From assembly GCF_017908595.1 (NCBI RefSeq), contig NZ_JAGKTL010000001.1, forward strand, positions 372,001 to 436,000: DNA of 64,000 bases. Reading direction: 5' to 3'. Source of the DNA: Rhodothermus bifroesti. GTDB lineage: Bacteria > Bacteroidota > Rhodothermia > Rhodothermales > Rhodothermaceae. Shown piece by piece: positions 1 to 8,943 of the stretch; positions within the stretch are counted from its first letter, which is position 1, and every line of letters starts with the position of its first letter. Both the position numbers and the translations under genes were made by a program. A model generated the notes under the pieces. The model worked only from the letters and a program-made list of their open reading frames with translations. It searched no databases and was not told the origin of the DNA.

Positions 1-440
1 CCTTCGCATTCAAAGGGCTTGGTCACAACGGCCACTGTTAGAATACCCAGCTTGCGCGTAATGGCAGCGACCACCGGAGCCCCTCCCGTACCGGTACCGC
101 CTCCCATCCCTGCCGTGATAAAGACCATATCATAGCCCTTTAGCGCCTGCTCGATCTCGTCGCGGCTTTCTTCAACAGCTTGAGCCCCAACCGCTGGGCG
201 CGCACCTGCGCCCAAGCCTTTGGTCAAGTTACGCCCTACTTGAATCTTGATGGGAGCTTGGTTGGCTGCCAGGGCTTGGGCATCGGTATTAATCGCAATA
301 AAGTCTACCCCACGAATGCCTCGCTCTAACATGTTGTTAATGGCATTGCCGCCCCCACCGCCGATGCCCACCACGCAAATTTTGGCTTCGCTGGGTACCG
401 AATCGTCAAAAGCGAAGCGTGAGCTAATAGAGTTTTCCAT
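1..440 (-). CDS. ftsZ: Cell division protein FtsZ (N-terminal part, cut by window edge)
   Basis: This is the tubulin-like GTPase that polymerises into the Z ring at midcell. About 146 N-terminal residues are visible, reading from ATG at 440 off the left edge of the window. The glycine-rich nucleotide-binding segment ([15 protein letters not shown]) lies near residues 23-37, and the tubulin/FtsZ signature [10 protein letters not shown] lies near residues 110-120. It is the last gene of the dcw run and starts 72 nt after ftsA, the usual ftsA-ftsZ order. The rest of the GTPase domain and the C-terminal peptide that binds FtsA fall outside the window. The identity is secure, but the gene is incomplete because of the window boundary and not because of mutation. 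Confidence 0.95.
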   Translation of the reverse strand, partial: MENSISSRFAFDDSVPSEAKICVVGIGGGGGNAINNMLERGIRGVDFIAINTDAQALAANQAPIKIQVGRNLTKGLGAGARPAVGAQAVEESRDEIEQALKGYDMVFITAGMGGGTGTGGAPVVAAITRKLGILTVAVVTKPFECE

Positions 441-512
441 AAGTCCCCCCTTAGATTGTGGTTCAGCGGATGAAAGCCACCGGGCCGAGCCTACCCGGCA
501 GCACCGTCAAGT

Positions 513-1781
513 TCAAAGTTCGTCAAACCAAGCTTTCATGCGGCTGGCAATTTTGCGCAGCAGGGTTTCTCCCGGGATGGCTTCGCCAACGCTACGCGCT
601 TGCACCTCGCTGCTGAGCCCCGGCGTACCGATCAATTCAGGCCGCAGGCCGTAGAGCACCAAGCCAACAGCCGTAGAAAACTTCGGATCACTCACCTCGG
701 CCACCATCCCACCCGACAGACCCATAGGGGCACCCAAACGCGCCTCCATACCCAACACATCGGCAGCCAATTCGACTGTGCCTGGAATTAGGGCTCCTCC
801 ACCCGTCAGCACCGCTCCAGCAGCTAAATGCCGGGCATACCCACTGCGTTTAATTTCAATGGCTGCAATTTCTAAAATTTCTTCCATCCGCGGCTGGATA
901 ATTTGCGCTAAGGTCGTGCGGCTAATGCGCTTTTCTGGACGTCCACCAATGCCAGGGATCGTAATCTCCTCATCCTCCTCAATAAGGTCAACGAGCGCCA
1001 CGCCAAAGCGACACTTGAGCCGCTCGGCCTGATCGCGCATGATGCCCAATCCTTTGCGGATGTCATCGGTTACCTTGTTGCCGGCCACCGCAATCACTCC
1101 GGTATGCCGGATGGTATGGTCTTCAAAAACAGCGATATCGGTTGTGCCACCGCCAATGTCGATTAGGGCAACGCCAATTTCTTTCTCATCCGGATGCAAC
1201 ACGGCAAACGAAGAGGCCAACGGCTCGAGCACCAAATCGGCTACCTCGTAGCCCGCCTTTTCCACGCACCGATAAATGTTGCGGGCTGCCGAAACCAGGC
1301 CGGTGATGATGTGCACGTTGGCTTCCAAGCGAATGCCGCTCATCCCTACGGGATCGGCTACCCCGTCCTGTCCATCCACAATAAATTCCTGAGGAATTAC
1401 GTGCAGGATTTCGCGATCGGCCGGCAAGGCCACATGCGTGGTGTCCTCAAGCAACCGTTCTACATCACGCTGGGTGATCTCGCCCTCACGGTTAGAGATG
1501 GTGATCACTCCGCGACTTTGAAAGCTTTGGATATGATCCCCCGCAATTCCTACAATAACGTTGCGTACCTGAATGCCTGCGGCCCGTTCAGCCTCACTGA
1601 CAGCAGCTCGGAGTGAAGCCACGGTTTTGTCGATATTGACCACCACGCCCCGGTTTAGGCCGTCCGATTCGGCCACTCCTACACCTAAAATGTTGACCCG
1701 ATGCATTTCATCGGCCGCAGCGACTACGGCACACACCTTTGTGGTGCCGATATCGACGCCTACGACAATCCGCTCGTTCAT
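513..1781 (-). CDS. ftsA: Cell division protein FtsA
   Basis: This is the actin-like ATPase that tethers FtsZ filaments to the membrane and recruits later divisome proteins. The 422-residue product starts with the phosphate-1 motif VGVDIGTTKVCAVV and has the phosphate-2 motif IDIGGGTTDIAVF near residue 205. The adenosine-binding segment GAVLTGGGALIPG lies near residue 320. The last residues (KIASRMKAWFDEL) form a short basic amphipathic helix like the FtsA membrane anchor. Length is normal for the family. It lies between ftsQ (39 nt upstream) and ftsZ (72 nt downstream) and is surely co-transcribed with them. Confidence 0.95.
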   Translation of the reverse strand: MNERIVVGVDIGTTKVCAVVAAADEMHRVNILGVGVAESDGLNRGVVVNIDKTVASLRAAVSEAERAAGIQVRNVIVGIAGDHIQSFQSRGVITISNREGEITQRDVERLLEDTTHVALPADREILHVIPQEFIVDGQDGVADPVGMSGIRLEANVHIITGLVSAARNIYRCVEKAGYEVADLVLEPLASSFAVLHPDEKEIGVALIDIGGGTTDIAVFEDHTIRHTGVIAVAGNKVTDDIRKGLGIMRDQAERLKCRFGVALVDLIEEDEEITIPGIGGRPEKRISRTTLAQIIQPRMEEILEIAAIEIKRSGYARHLAAGAVLTGGGALIPGTVELAADVLGMEARLGAPMGLSGGMVAEVSDPKFSTAVGLVLYGLRPELIGTPGLSSEVQARSVGEAIPGETLLRKIASRMKAWFDEL

Positions 1782-1820
1782 GACCGATCCCAGGTTAAGG
1801 GTTTTTAGATTACACCTGCC

Positions 1821-2606
1821 TTAGGAACGCAGGCGTTCATGCACGACCACCTGGCCATTAAATCGCAAATCTATAAACAAAAACATCTTGCCTGGTTGGG
1901 TTAAAACAGCCTGCTGCCAAAAGGCGGCAAGGGTGCGCAAGCGCTTGCCAAACTCCTCCTGCCCTAGGCGGACCGGGATGCTGCCTTGACCCGCGGCCGG
2001 TGTTGTATACAGCCAGAATTCACGTGCTGGCGTATAAACAATCTCGGATATCAAGGCGCGTTCTGGATCTGGCATGGTAGCCAGTGCACGTAAAAGCGCC
2101 CGCACACGCTCGTCCTGCAAGGGACGCATAGGATGCACTGGACCTTGCACCCCATGCAGCAGGGGCACGTCGATGGCTGGCTCCTTGCCTAGCGGCATGC
2201 CATATCCCTCGGCGTCTAGATAACGCATCGGTCGCCCTGCAGCATCCATCTGCAACACTACCGGCACGCGTTCCTCCACGTGGATCAGGAGGGTTCCTGT
2301 AGGCAATCGCGTTACCGACGCTTTGCGTACCCATGGGTGGCGCGCGACGCGGTCGGCAATCAGTTCAGGATCCAGCCTGAACAGCACAGCACCCGAATCC
2401 ACCGCTGCCAGCGTTTGCAGCAGCTCGGCATCGGCATGGCGTGCGCCCTTGATTTCAATGCGTGCTAGCCGCACACTACTGAGCCATAGCCAGGCCAATA
2501 GGCACACCAAACCTATCGGCAGCCCCAGCCAAAGGTGCCGGAGGCGCCAACGTCGCGACGCTGGCCGGGAGGCATGTCGTGCAGTTTGGGCCTTACGAGG
2601 CGGCAT
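1821..2606 (-). CDS. ftsQ: Cell division protein FtsQ/DivIB
   Basis: This bitopic divisome protein links cytoplasmic and periplasmic division proteins. I chose ATG 2606 (MPPRKAQTARHAS), which gives 261 residues and overlaps the murC stop by 14 nt. The longer reading from 2696 would lie deep inside murC. It has a basic cytoplasmic tail, one transmembrane helix near residues 22-42 (LPIGLVCLLAWLWLSSV), and a POTRA domain that begins with RIEIKGARHADAELLQTL. An FtsQ/DivIB-type beta domain follows. Position between murC and ftsA agrees with the assignment. FtsQ diverges quickly, so the call rests on architecture and position more than on conserved residues. Confidence 0.88.
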   Translation of the reverse strand: MPPRKAQTARHASRPASRRWRLRHLWLGLPIGLVCLLAWLWLSSVRLARIEIKGARHADAELLQTLAAVDSGAVLFRLDPELIADRVARHPWVRKASVTRLPTGTLLIHVEERVPVVLQMDAAGRPMRYLDAEGYGMPLGKEPAIDVPLLHGVQGPVHPMRPLQDERVRALLRALATMPDPERALISEIVYTPAREFWLYTTPAAGQGSIPVRLGQEEFGKRLRTLAAFWQQAVLTQPGKMFLFIDLRFNGQVVVHERLRS

Positions 2607-4050
2607 GGCTTGGAGATATCGATTGAGATTTTGGCCACGCCCAGTGGGGTAGGGTCTCCAAAAGTGCTCGGGCTGCACGCCAGATATCCCCCGCACCTAA
2701 AAACAGCACAGCATCTCCAGGTCGCAACACGTGCTCTTGAAGATAGCGGGGGAGCTGCGTTAGCTCGGGCACGTAGTGCACATCGCGATGCCCGAAGCGC
2801 CGTGCCAAATCGGCAATCAATGCGCCACTGACACCTGGAATAGGCGCTTCCCGCGCTCCGTAGATTTCGGTTACCACGAGCACGTCGGCATCCACAAATG
2901 CCCGTGCAAACGCTTCTTGAAAATCCCGCGTGCGCGAGTACAGGTGCGGCTGAAACACCGCCACAAGCCGCCGATCAGGCATGGCGGTGGTTGCAGCCTC
3001 TAGCGTAACCCGGATTTCCGTTGGGTGATGGGCGTAGTCGTCGATCACCAAAATGCCCTGCACTTCACCCAACCGCTCAAAGCGTCGACGTACACCGGTA
3101 AAACGCTCCAGACCTGCCCGAATGCGCGCAAACGGAATGTCCAGCTCAAGCCCCACGGTGACCGCCGCCAGCGCATTGCGCACGTTATGCAATCCTGGAA
3201 CTTGAAGGTGCATCTCGCCTAGCGACACACCTTCGACCATCACCTCGAACGAAGATCCAAAGCCTTCAAAACGAACGTTTTCCGCCCGCACTTCGGCTTG
3301 CCGGGCCAATCCATAGGTCCGTATGCGTCGGTCCAGCTTCCCCATCAATGCCTGCACGTTAGGGTCATCCAAGCAAAGAATCGCGGCACCAAAAAAGGGT
3401 ACGCTGGAAGCAAACTGGCGGAAAGCCTCAAGCAGATCGTCCAGATCCCGATAGATGTCCAGGTGCTCAGCTTCAATGCTGGTAACCACAGCCCAGGTGG
3501 GCGTCAGCCGCAAAAAGGTACGGTCGTATTCATCCGCTTCAATGACGATAAGGTCACCTTCACCTGCAACAGCATTGGAGTCAAAGGCCGTTACCTTTCC
3601 ACCCACGATGATGGTCGGGTCAAAACCACCTTCGGCCACAACCAGCCCGACCATCGATGTGGTGGTGGTTTTGCCATGCGTGCCGGCAACGCCAATGCCG
3701 AGCTTCATCCGCATCAGTTCGCCCAGCATTTCGGCCCGCGGGATGAGCGGGATGCGGCGCCGCAGCGCCTCGAGGGTCTCCGGATTGTCCTGGGGACGCA
3801 CGGCCGAGGAATAGACGACCACATCAGCCCCTTCAATGTGCTCTGGCCGATGGCCTTCATAGACCGTGGCCCCAAGCTGCTCCAGGCGATCGGTAATTTC
3901 ACTGCGCTTAAGGTCCGAGCCGGTCACGCGAAATCCTCGAAGCAAGAGGATCTCGGCAATCGAGCTCATGCCAATCCCTCCAATACCTACCATATGCACG
4001 TGGCGCACGCGCCCAAACAAAGGCGGTCGCCGCCATTTCGGTTCAGTCAT
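2593..4050 (-). CDS. murC: UDP-N-acetylmuramate--L-alanine ligase MurC
   Basis: This cytoplasmic ATP-dependent ligase adds L-Ala to UDP-MurNAc, the first amino acid of the peptidoglycan stem. The start is ATG 4050, preceded by AGGAGGGACT, which gives 485 residues and overlaps the end of murG by 8 nt. An earlier in-frame ATG at 4125 lies inside murG and was rejected. The N-terminal UDP-binding segment HMVGIGGIGMSSIAEI is near residue 20, and the Mur ligase P-loop GTHGKTTTTSM is near residue 123. The central EADEYDRTFL and the C-terminal FQPHLYSRTRDF are MurC-type motifs. The genes on both sides belong to the same pathway. Confidence 0.96.
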   Translation of the reverse strand: MTEPKWRRPPLFGRVRHVHMVGIGGIGMSSIAEILLLRGFRVTGSDLKRSEITDRLEQLGATVYEGHRPEHIEGADVVVYSSAVRPQDNPETLEALRRRIPLIPRAEMLGELMRMKLGIGVAGTHGKTTTTSMVGLVVAEGGFDPTIIVGGKVTAFDSNAVAGEGDLIVIEADEYDRTFLRLTPTWAVVTSIEAEHLDIYRDLDDLLEAFRQFASSVPFFGAAILCLDDPNVQALMGKLDRRIRTYGLARQAEVRAENVRFEGFGSSFEVMVEGVSLGEMHLQVPGLHNVRNALAAVTVGLELDIPFARIRAGLERFTGVRRRFERLGEVQGILVIDDYAHHPTEIRVTLEAATTAMPDRRLVAVFQPHLYSRTRDFQEAFARAFVDADVLVVTEIYGAREAPIPGVSGALIADLARRFGHRDVHYVPELTQLPRYLQEHVLRPGDAVLFLGAGDIWRAARALLETLPHWAWPKSQSISPSHAAS

Positions 4051-5227
4051 AGTCCCTCCTAGCGGGACGTGCCCGCCGCGTTGCAGCCCAGCGAAGCACT
4101 TCAGCAGCAATGGTTGTTGCTGCATGGGGACGCGCCATACGGCGGGCCGCCTCGGCCATTGTAGCCCGCCGCGCCGAATCGGCCATCAAAGCCTGGACTA
4201 CCGCCTGCAGCTGCTCGTTCAGCACTGTTTCAGGCAGATGAAGTGCTGCTCCAGCATGGGCCATGCTTTCGGCATTTCGCGTCTGATGATCGGCGGCCAC
4301 CCGGGTGGCGGGGACCAGAATAGCTGGCGTGCCCGTCACCATGAGTTCACTGCAGGTTAAAGCCCCAGCGCGACACACAACCAGGTCAGCTGCAGCATAG
4401 GCCGCTGCCATATCGTCGATGTAAGGCCATAGATGCACCCGATCAGGAAGCGGCTCTAGACGCTCGTGAAGCGCCTTATAATGCCGCGGACCTGCCTGCC
4501 AAAGCACATAAAACCTTGCATCTTGCAGCCAGGCCGGAAGCGCCCGAACTACGGCTTCGTTTAGCACCGTGCTGCCCAGGGATCCGCCAAACACGAGCAG
4601 CACGCGTGCCTCTAGAGGCAGCTTTAACCGGCGCCTGGCTTCAGCTCGCGACACTTGCCCTAGCGTAGCCCGCACGGGATTACCGCTGAGCACGCAACGC
4701 TCAGCTGGGAAATAGGCTTGCGCCTCTGGGAACGCCACAAATACGCGTACTGCCCAGCGCCCTAAGATCCGGTTGGTGATTCCTGGATACGCGTTTTGCT
4801 CTTGAAGTACTAAAGGTCGCCGCAGCAAATGCGCCGCCAGTAGTACTGGACCAGATACATAACCACCGGTGCCTACAACCACATCAGGATCGAAGGCCCG
4901 AACAAGTTGCAGGCTTTCGTAGAGGCCACGCATGAGCTGCCAAGGCAGGCGCAGCATCTGGGGCGTGGGTCGGCGCGGCAAAGCCGCGGCCGTAATCGAA
5001 TGGATTGGATAGCCAGCCGCAGGTACGGCGGTCCACTCTAAACGGGCTTGGGTACCGGCAAAGGCAATGACGGCATCAGGACGTTGGGCGCGAAGCGCAT
5101 CGGCAATCGCCAGCGCAGGGTAAACATGTCCCCCTGTACCTCCACCCGCAAACAACACGCGCGGTGCCACCTTAACGGCAGCCCGCTTTGGCACCCAAAC
5201 GCTCGGTGTACGCAGCAGCGTGGTCAT
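4043..5227 (-). CDS. murG: UDP-GlcNAc:lipid I N-acetylglucosaminyltransferase MurG
   Basis: This peripheral membrane GT28 enzyme converts lipid I into lipid II. Start ATG 5227 follows a strong ribosome site (AAGGAGAGG) and overlaps the ftsW stop as ATGA, which indicates translational coupling. The product is 394 residues. The acceptor-site loop is FAGGGTGGHVYPALAIA near residue 25, and a second glycine loop is GTGGYVSGPVLLA. The donor-binding region contains VFGGSLGSTVLNEAV and, later, CRAGALTCSELMVTG. A longer reading into ftsW has no ribosome site and was not used. Confidence 0.96.
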   Translation of the reverse strand: MTTLLRTPSVWVPKRAAVKVAPRVLFAGGGTGGHVYPALAIADALRAQRPDAVIAFAGTQARLEWTAVPAAGYPIHSITAAALPRRPTPQMLRLPWQLMRGLYESLQLVRAFDPDVVVGTGGYVSGPVLLAAHLLRRPLVLQEQNAYPGITNRILGRWAVRVFVAFPEAQAYFPAERCVLSGNPVRATLGQVSRAEARRRLKLPLEARVLLVFGGSLGSTVLNEAVVRALPAWLQDARFYVLWQAGPRHYKALHERLEPLPDRVHLWPYIDDMAAAYAAADLVVCRAGALTCSELMVTGTPAILVPATRVAADHQTRNAESMAHAGAALHLPETVLNEQLQAVVQALMADSARRATMAEAARRMARPHAATTIAAEVLRWAATRRARPARRDYD

Positions 5228-6414
5228 CCAACCTCTCCTTTTTCCGTTTGCAGAACGATCCGCCGGGAGACGCTCAAAAGGAGTCCGGCCAGCACGCCGT
5301 TGGCCACAAGGGACGACCCCCCATAAGAGACAAACGGAAACGGCAGCCCCGTTACCGGTAGTAAACCACAATTTACAGCGGCATGCACCCATCCCTGCAG
5401 CACTAAAAGCGTTGTAGCCCCAAAAGCCAGGAAAAATCCTAGAGGATCTGGCGCATGTCGGGCAATACGCAAAAATCCCCGAAGCAATAAGACCGCAAGT
5501 GCGGCCAGTAAGCCTAAAGCGCCAATAAAGCCGTATTCTTCGGCCACAATAGCAAAAATGAAGTCGTTATAGGGCGCTGGCAGAAAGTCTCGTTGTACAC
5601 TTTTGCCCGGCCCCACGCCCGTAAGTCCACCCATAGCGAGTGCAATACGTGCTTGACGGGCCTGATAGCCTTCCCCTTGGGGGTCGAACACTTCTTCGGC
5701 CTGCGTGTGAGGGAACAGCTTCACGCCCCAAAATGCCTCGATGCGTGCAGCCCGTTGCGGCGAGCTCAGCAAAAGTAGCACCGCTAGCACCACTCCCGTA
5801 GCCGCTAGCCCCCCTAAATGCAGCACTCGTACCCGACCCACAAAACACATCAGCAACGTTCCGGCCGTCAACAGCGCAGCGGTGGAAAGGTTTTCGATGC
5901 CAATCAAAACCGCTGTTACGAGGATCCAGAACAAAAGCGGCAGAAAGCCTCGGTCAAATGAGGTGATGTAGGCCTGCTTACGCGTCAAAAGTACCGCAAC
6001 GTGCAACAGCAGCGCCAGCTCGGCCAGCTCAGAGGGCTGAAAAACTACCGAGCCAATGCGCAGCCAACGCGTAGCTCCACCAAAAGCCACACCCGCCACC
6101 TGCACCACCAGCAGCAAACCCAAAGACCCCATCAGCAAGGGAAGGCTCCAGCGCGCTAACCGCCGGTAATCGATGCGGGCCACAACCCACATGGCCCCTA
6201 CTGCCAACCCAACCCGCACCAGATGGCGCAGCAGCAGTCGATCCGGATCGCCTCCAGCTTTCGTTTCGGCCAGAAACGATACGGCGCTGTAGACGGCAAC
6301 CACCCCGAAAGCCAGGAGCGCCCCCACAACAAGCTGGATGTAGCGGTCGACGCCAGGTTTAGCTGGCGCCGGCGCTGTTTTCCGACGCTTCCGCGATGCG
6401 ACAAACGTAGCCAT
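5224..6414 (-). CDS. ftsW: Lipid II polymerase / division protein FtsW (SEDS family)
   Basis: This SEDS-family integral membrane glycosyltransferase polymerises lipid II at the septum together with the class B PBP. It is 396 residues long with about ten predicted membrane segments after a short basic N-terminus. The hallmark C-terminal segment TGLPFPFVSYGGSSLVANG is intact. The periplasmic loop contains QARIALAMGGLTGVGPGKS, typical of FtsW/RodA. FtsW is preferred over RodA because the gene lies between murD and murG in the dcw order and the cognate transpeptidase is in the same operon. The start is 5 nt after the murD stop. Confidence 0.94.
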   Translation of the reverse strand: MATFVASRKRRKTAPAPAKPGVDRYIQLVVGALLAFGVVAVYSAVSFLAETKAGGDPDRLLLRHLVRVGLAVGAMWVVARIDYRRLARWSLPLLMGSLGLLLVVQVAGVAFGGATRWLRIGSVVFQPSELAELALLLHVAVLLTRKQAYITSFDRGFLPLLFWILVTAVLIGIENLSTAALLTAGTLLMCFVGRVRVLHLGGLAATGVVLAVLLLLSSPQRAARIEAFWGVKLFPHTQAEEVFDPQGEGYQARQARIALAMGGLTGVGPGKSVQRDFLPAPYNDFIFAIVAEEYGFIGALGLLAALAVLLLRGFLRIARHAPDPLGFFLAFGATTLLVLQGWVHAAVNCGLLPVTGLPFPFVSYGGSSLVANGVLAGLLLSVSRRIVLQTEKGEVG

Positions 6415-6418
6415 TAGC

Positions 6419-7783
6419 CTACAAGCTCATTACCAAGCGGCGAAACGTATCGCCACGCTCTTCGTAGTTTTCAAACATGTCAAACGAGGCACAAGCCGGG
6501 CTAAGCAGCACAACGTCGCCAGGCTCGGCAAACAAACGGGCATAGCGGATCGCTTCTTCCATGCTTTGGGCCTTGACCGCATGGGGTACTAGGGGTCCTA
6601 GCTCCGCCATCAACTTGTCGGCACTCTCCCCAATAGCCACCAAAGCTCGGACTTTCTCGGCTACCAACGGCTTGAGCACCGTGTAGTCGTTTCCTTTGTC
6701 CCGCCCGCCAGCGATCAGCACAATAGGGCAGGAGAAGCTTTCAAGCGCATACCAAACCGCGTTGACATTGGTGGCCTTCGAGTCGTTGATATAGCGCACC
6801 CCATCAAGCTCGCGTACAAACTCCAACCGATGCGGCACCCCTTCGAAGCTTGCCAAGCTTTCGCGCACTACATCGTTGCGCACTTCCATTACCCGGGCTG
6901 CTACAGCGGCCGCAAGCGAGTTGTACAGGTTATGTCGCCCACGCAAGGCCAGTTTGTCCGCATGCATAAGGACTTCCTCCTGCTTGTCAATCCGAAAAAC
7001 CAGGTACCCTTCGCGCACAAAGGCTCCTGCTGAGAGCTCTTCTTTTTGGCTAAAGCCCAGGATTCGGAGCCCGCGTTTTTGGTGCGCGCGCTCTGCTGCC
7101 GACCGGATCAGGACGTCGTCGTGGTTATAGACCAGCACGTCTTGGTCACACTGGTTCGCAAAAATGCGGAATTTGCTCTGTGCATATTCGTTAAAGCTGT
7201 AGTTGTAGCGATCGAGGTGGTCGGGGGTCAGGTTGAGCAGCACGCTCACGCGCGGCCGAAACGTCGCCACGTGGTCGAGCTGGAAGCTAGAGACTTCGAG
7301 CACTACGACATCGTCGGGTGTCGTATCGAGCACGTAATCGGAAAACGGATATCCAATATTACCGGCCACAATCGTCCGCCGCCCAGACTGCCGAAAGATA
7401 TGGCCAATAAGGCTTGTGGTTGTGGTTTTGCCGTTGGTGCCGGTTACGGCAACTATCGGTGCTTGGCAAAACCAGGAGGCCACTTCGATTTCGGAATACA
7501 CCGGGATGCCCGTCCGTAGGGCCTGCACAACCAAAGGAATCGTCGAAGGAACTCCTGGACTTACCACCATCAAATCGGCCTCTAAGGCGCGAACCGTGTG
7601 GCCCCCAAACTCGTAGCGCACGCCTAACGCATCGAGCATAGCCTCAAGGCCTGCTGCCGCTGCCTTTTGCTCGGTAAGAAACACCTGCGCTCCGGCCTTG
7701 CGCAGCAGCCGCGCTACCGCTAAACCACTACGCGCCCCCCCGACTACCGTCACACGCTTTTTATATAAGGCTTCTGGACGCAT
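6419..7783 (-). CDS. murD: UDP-N-acetylmuramoylalanine--D-glutamate ligase MurD
   Basis: This cytoplasmic ATP-dependent ligase adds D-Glu to UDP-MurNAc-L-Ala. It has 454 residues, normal for the family. The Rossmann-like N-terminus VTVVGGARSGLAVARLL is followed by the Mur ligase P-loop VTGTNGKTTTTSLIGH near residue 113. The central motif LNLTPDHLDRY and the C-terminal segment YINDSKATNVNAVWYAL, which precedes AGGRDKGNDY, are MurD-specific. It sits 12 nt after mraY, within a tightly packed operon. Confidence 0.96.
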   Translation of the reverse strand: MRPEALYKKRVTVVGGARSGLAVARLLRKAGAQVFLTEQKAAAAGLEAMLDALGVRYEFGGHTVRALEADLMVVSPGVPSTIPLVVQALRTGIPVYSEIEVASWFCQAPIVAVTGTNGKTTTTSLIGHIFRQSGRRTIVAGNIGYPFSDYVLDTTPDDVVVLEVSSFQLDHVATFRPRVSVLLNLTPDHLDRYNYSFNEYAQSKFRIFANQCDQDVLVYNHDDVLIRSAAERAHQKRGLRILGFSQKEELSAGAFVREGYLVFRIDKQEEVLMHADKLALRGRHNLYNSLAAAVAARVMEVRNDVVRESLASFEGVPHRLEFVRELDGVRYINDSKATNVNAVWYALESFSCPIVLIAGGRDKGNDYTVLKPLVAEKVRALVAIGESADKLMAELGPLVPHAVKAQSMEEAIRYARLFAEPGDVVLLSPACASFDMFENYEERGDTFRRLVMSL

Positions 7784-7795
7784 CGCTGACCCCGC

Positions 7796-8941
7796 TTATC
7801 GGATACGAAGCGTCAACAGTGTGGCTAGCACAGTCAACGCTGTCACAATCCAAAACCGAATAACGATTTTCGATTCGTGTAGCCCCATGGCCTCAAAGTG
7901 GTGGTGCAACGGCGCAATCCGAAACACGCGTCGGCCTTGGCCCGTACGCCACCGCGTATATTTGAAATACGTTGTCTGAAGGATCACCGAAAGCGCCTCT
8001 ATGAAATAGACTGCCCCCAACAAGGGGAGCAATAATTCTTTTTTTACCATAAGCGCCAGCGTACCCACAGCAGCACCCAATGCCAGTGCACCTGTGTCGC
8101 CCATAAACACCTGAGCTGGATAGCCGTTGTACCACAGAAACCCCAGACAGGCCGCAGCCATTGCCGCAGCAAACACGGTCAGCTCACCTGCGCCAGGCAG
8201 ATACAGGTCGTCAAGAAAGTCGGCTAAAATGGCATTGCCGGAGATATAGGCAAACACCATAAGCCCGGCAGCGACAAAAGCGGTCGTACCCGCTGCCAGA
8301 CCATCAAGCCCATCGGTAATATTGACCGCATTCGAAACCGCCGTCACAATAAAAATGGCCACCGGTAGATAAACGAGCCAGCCTATATCGACGGACAGCT
8401 TTTCGCCAAAGAAGTAGTAATCAAAAACCTTGTCTTTTAGAAAGGGGACGTAGGTGATCGTGTGGATCTCGGCAAACTGGGGATGGAAATACAGCACGCT
8501 GCCCACAATAAGACCAAGGCTGACCTGGCCGGCCAGCTTGATGCGGGGCGTAAGGCCACGTTTGTCCCGTTTGACGGTTTTGATATAGTCGTCTACAAGA
8601 CCGAAAAGCCCCATCCAGGCCGTTGCCAGCAGCGCCAACCAGACGTACACCTCGGCAATTGCTCCCCAGAGCAGCACCGACCCAAGCAAAGCCAGCAAGA
8701 TGATCAGGCCGCCCATTGTTGGCGTACCGGCTTTGTGGGCATGGCTGATGGGCACGTCGTCTCGCACATGCTCCCCTAATTGCTTTCGTTTCAGCCAGCG
8801 AATAATCCGCCGTCCTAAAAACAGCGAAAGCGCCAGCGCCGTCAGCGCTGCCAAAGCTGCCCGTACGGTGATAAACCGAAACACCTGAAAGCCAGGGGGC
8901 TCAAACGTAGCTTCTAGGTATTGGAGTAAATAGTAGAGCAT
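7796..8941 (-). CDS. mraY: Phospho-N-acetylmuramoyl-pentapeptide transferase MraY
   Basis: This polytopic membrane enzyme transfers phospho-MurNAc-pentapeptide to undecaprenyl phosphate to make lipid I. It has 381 residues and about ten membrane helices. Motifs visible in order are HKAGTPTMGGL near residue 70, LVDDYIKTVK, NAVNITDGLDGLAAG, and NGYPAQVFMGDTGALALG. The C-terminal APLHHHFE histidine cluster is also present. It starts 3 nt before the murE stop, so the two genes are probably translationally coupled. The murF gene that often sits between murE and mraY is absent here. Confidence 0.97.
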   Translation of the reverse strand: MLYYLLQYLEATFEPPGFQVFRFITVRAALAALTALALSLFLGRRIIRWLKRKQLGEHVRDDVPISHAHKAGTPTMGGLIILLALLGSVLLWGAIAEVYVWLALLATAWMGLFGLVDDYIKTVKRDKRGLTPRIKLAGQVSLGLIVGSVLYFHPQFAEIHTITYVPFLKDKVFDYYFFGEKLSVDIGWLVYLPVAIFIVTAVSNAVNITDGLDGLAAGTTAFVAAGLMVFAYISGNAILADFLDDLYLPGAGELTVFAAAMAAACLGFLWYNGYPAQVFMGDTGALALGAAVGTLALMVKKELLLPLLGAVYFIEALSVILQTTYFKYTRWRTGQGRRVFRIAPLHHHFEAMGLHESKIVIRFWIVTALTVLATLLTLRIR

Positions 8942-8943
8942 GG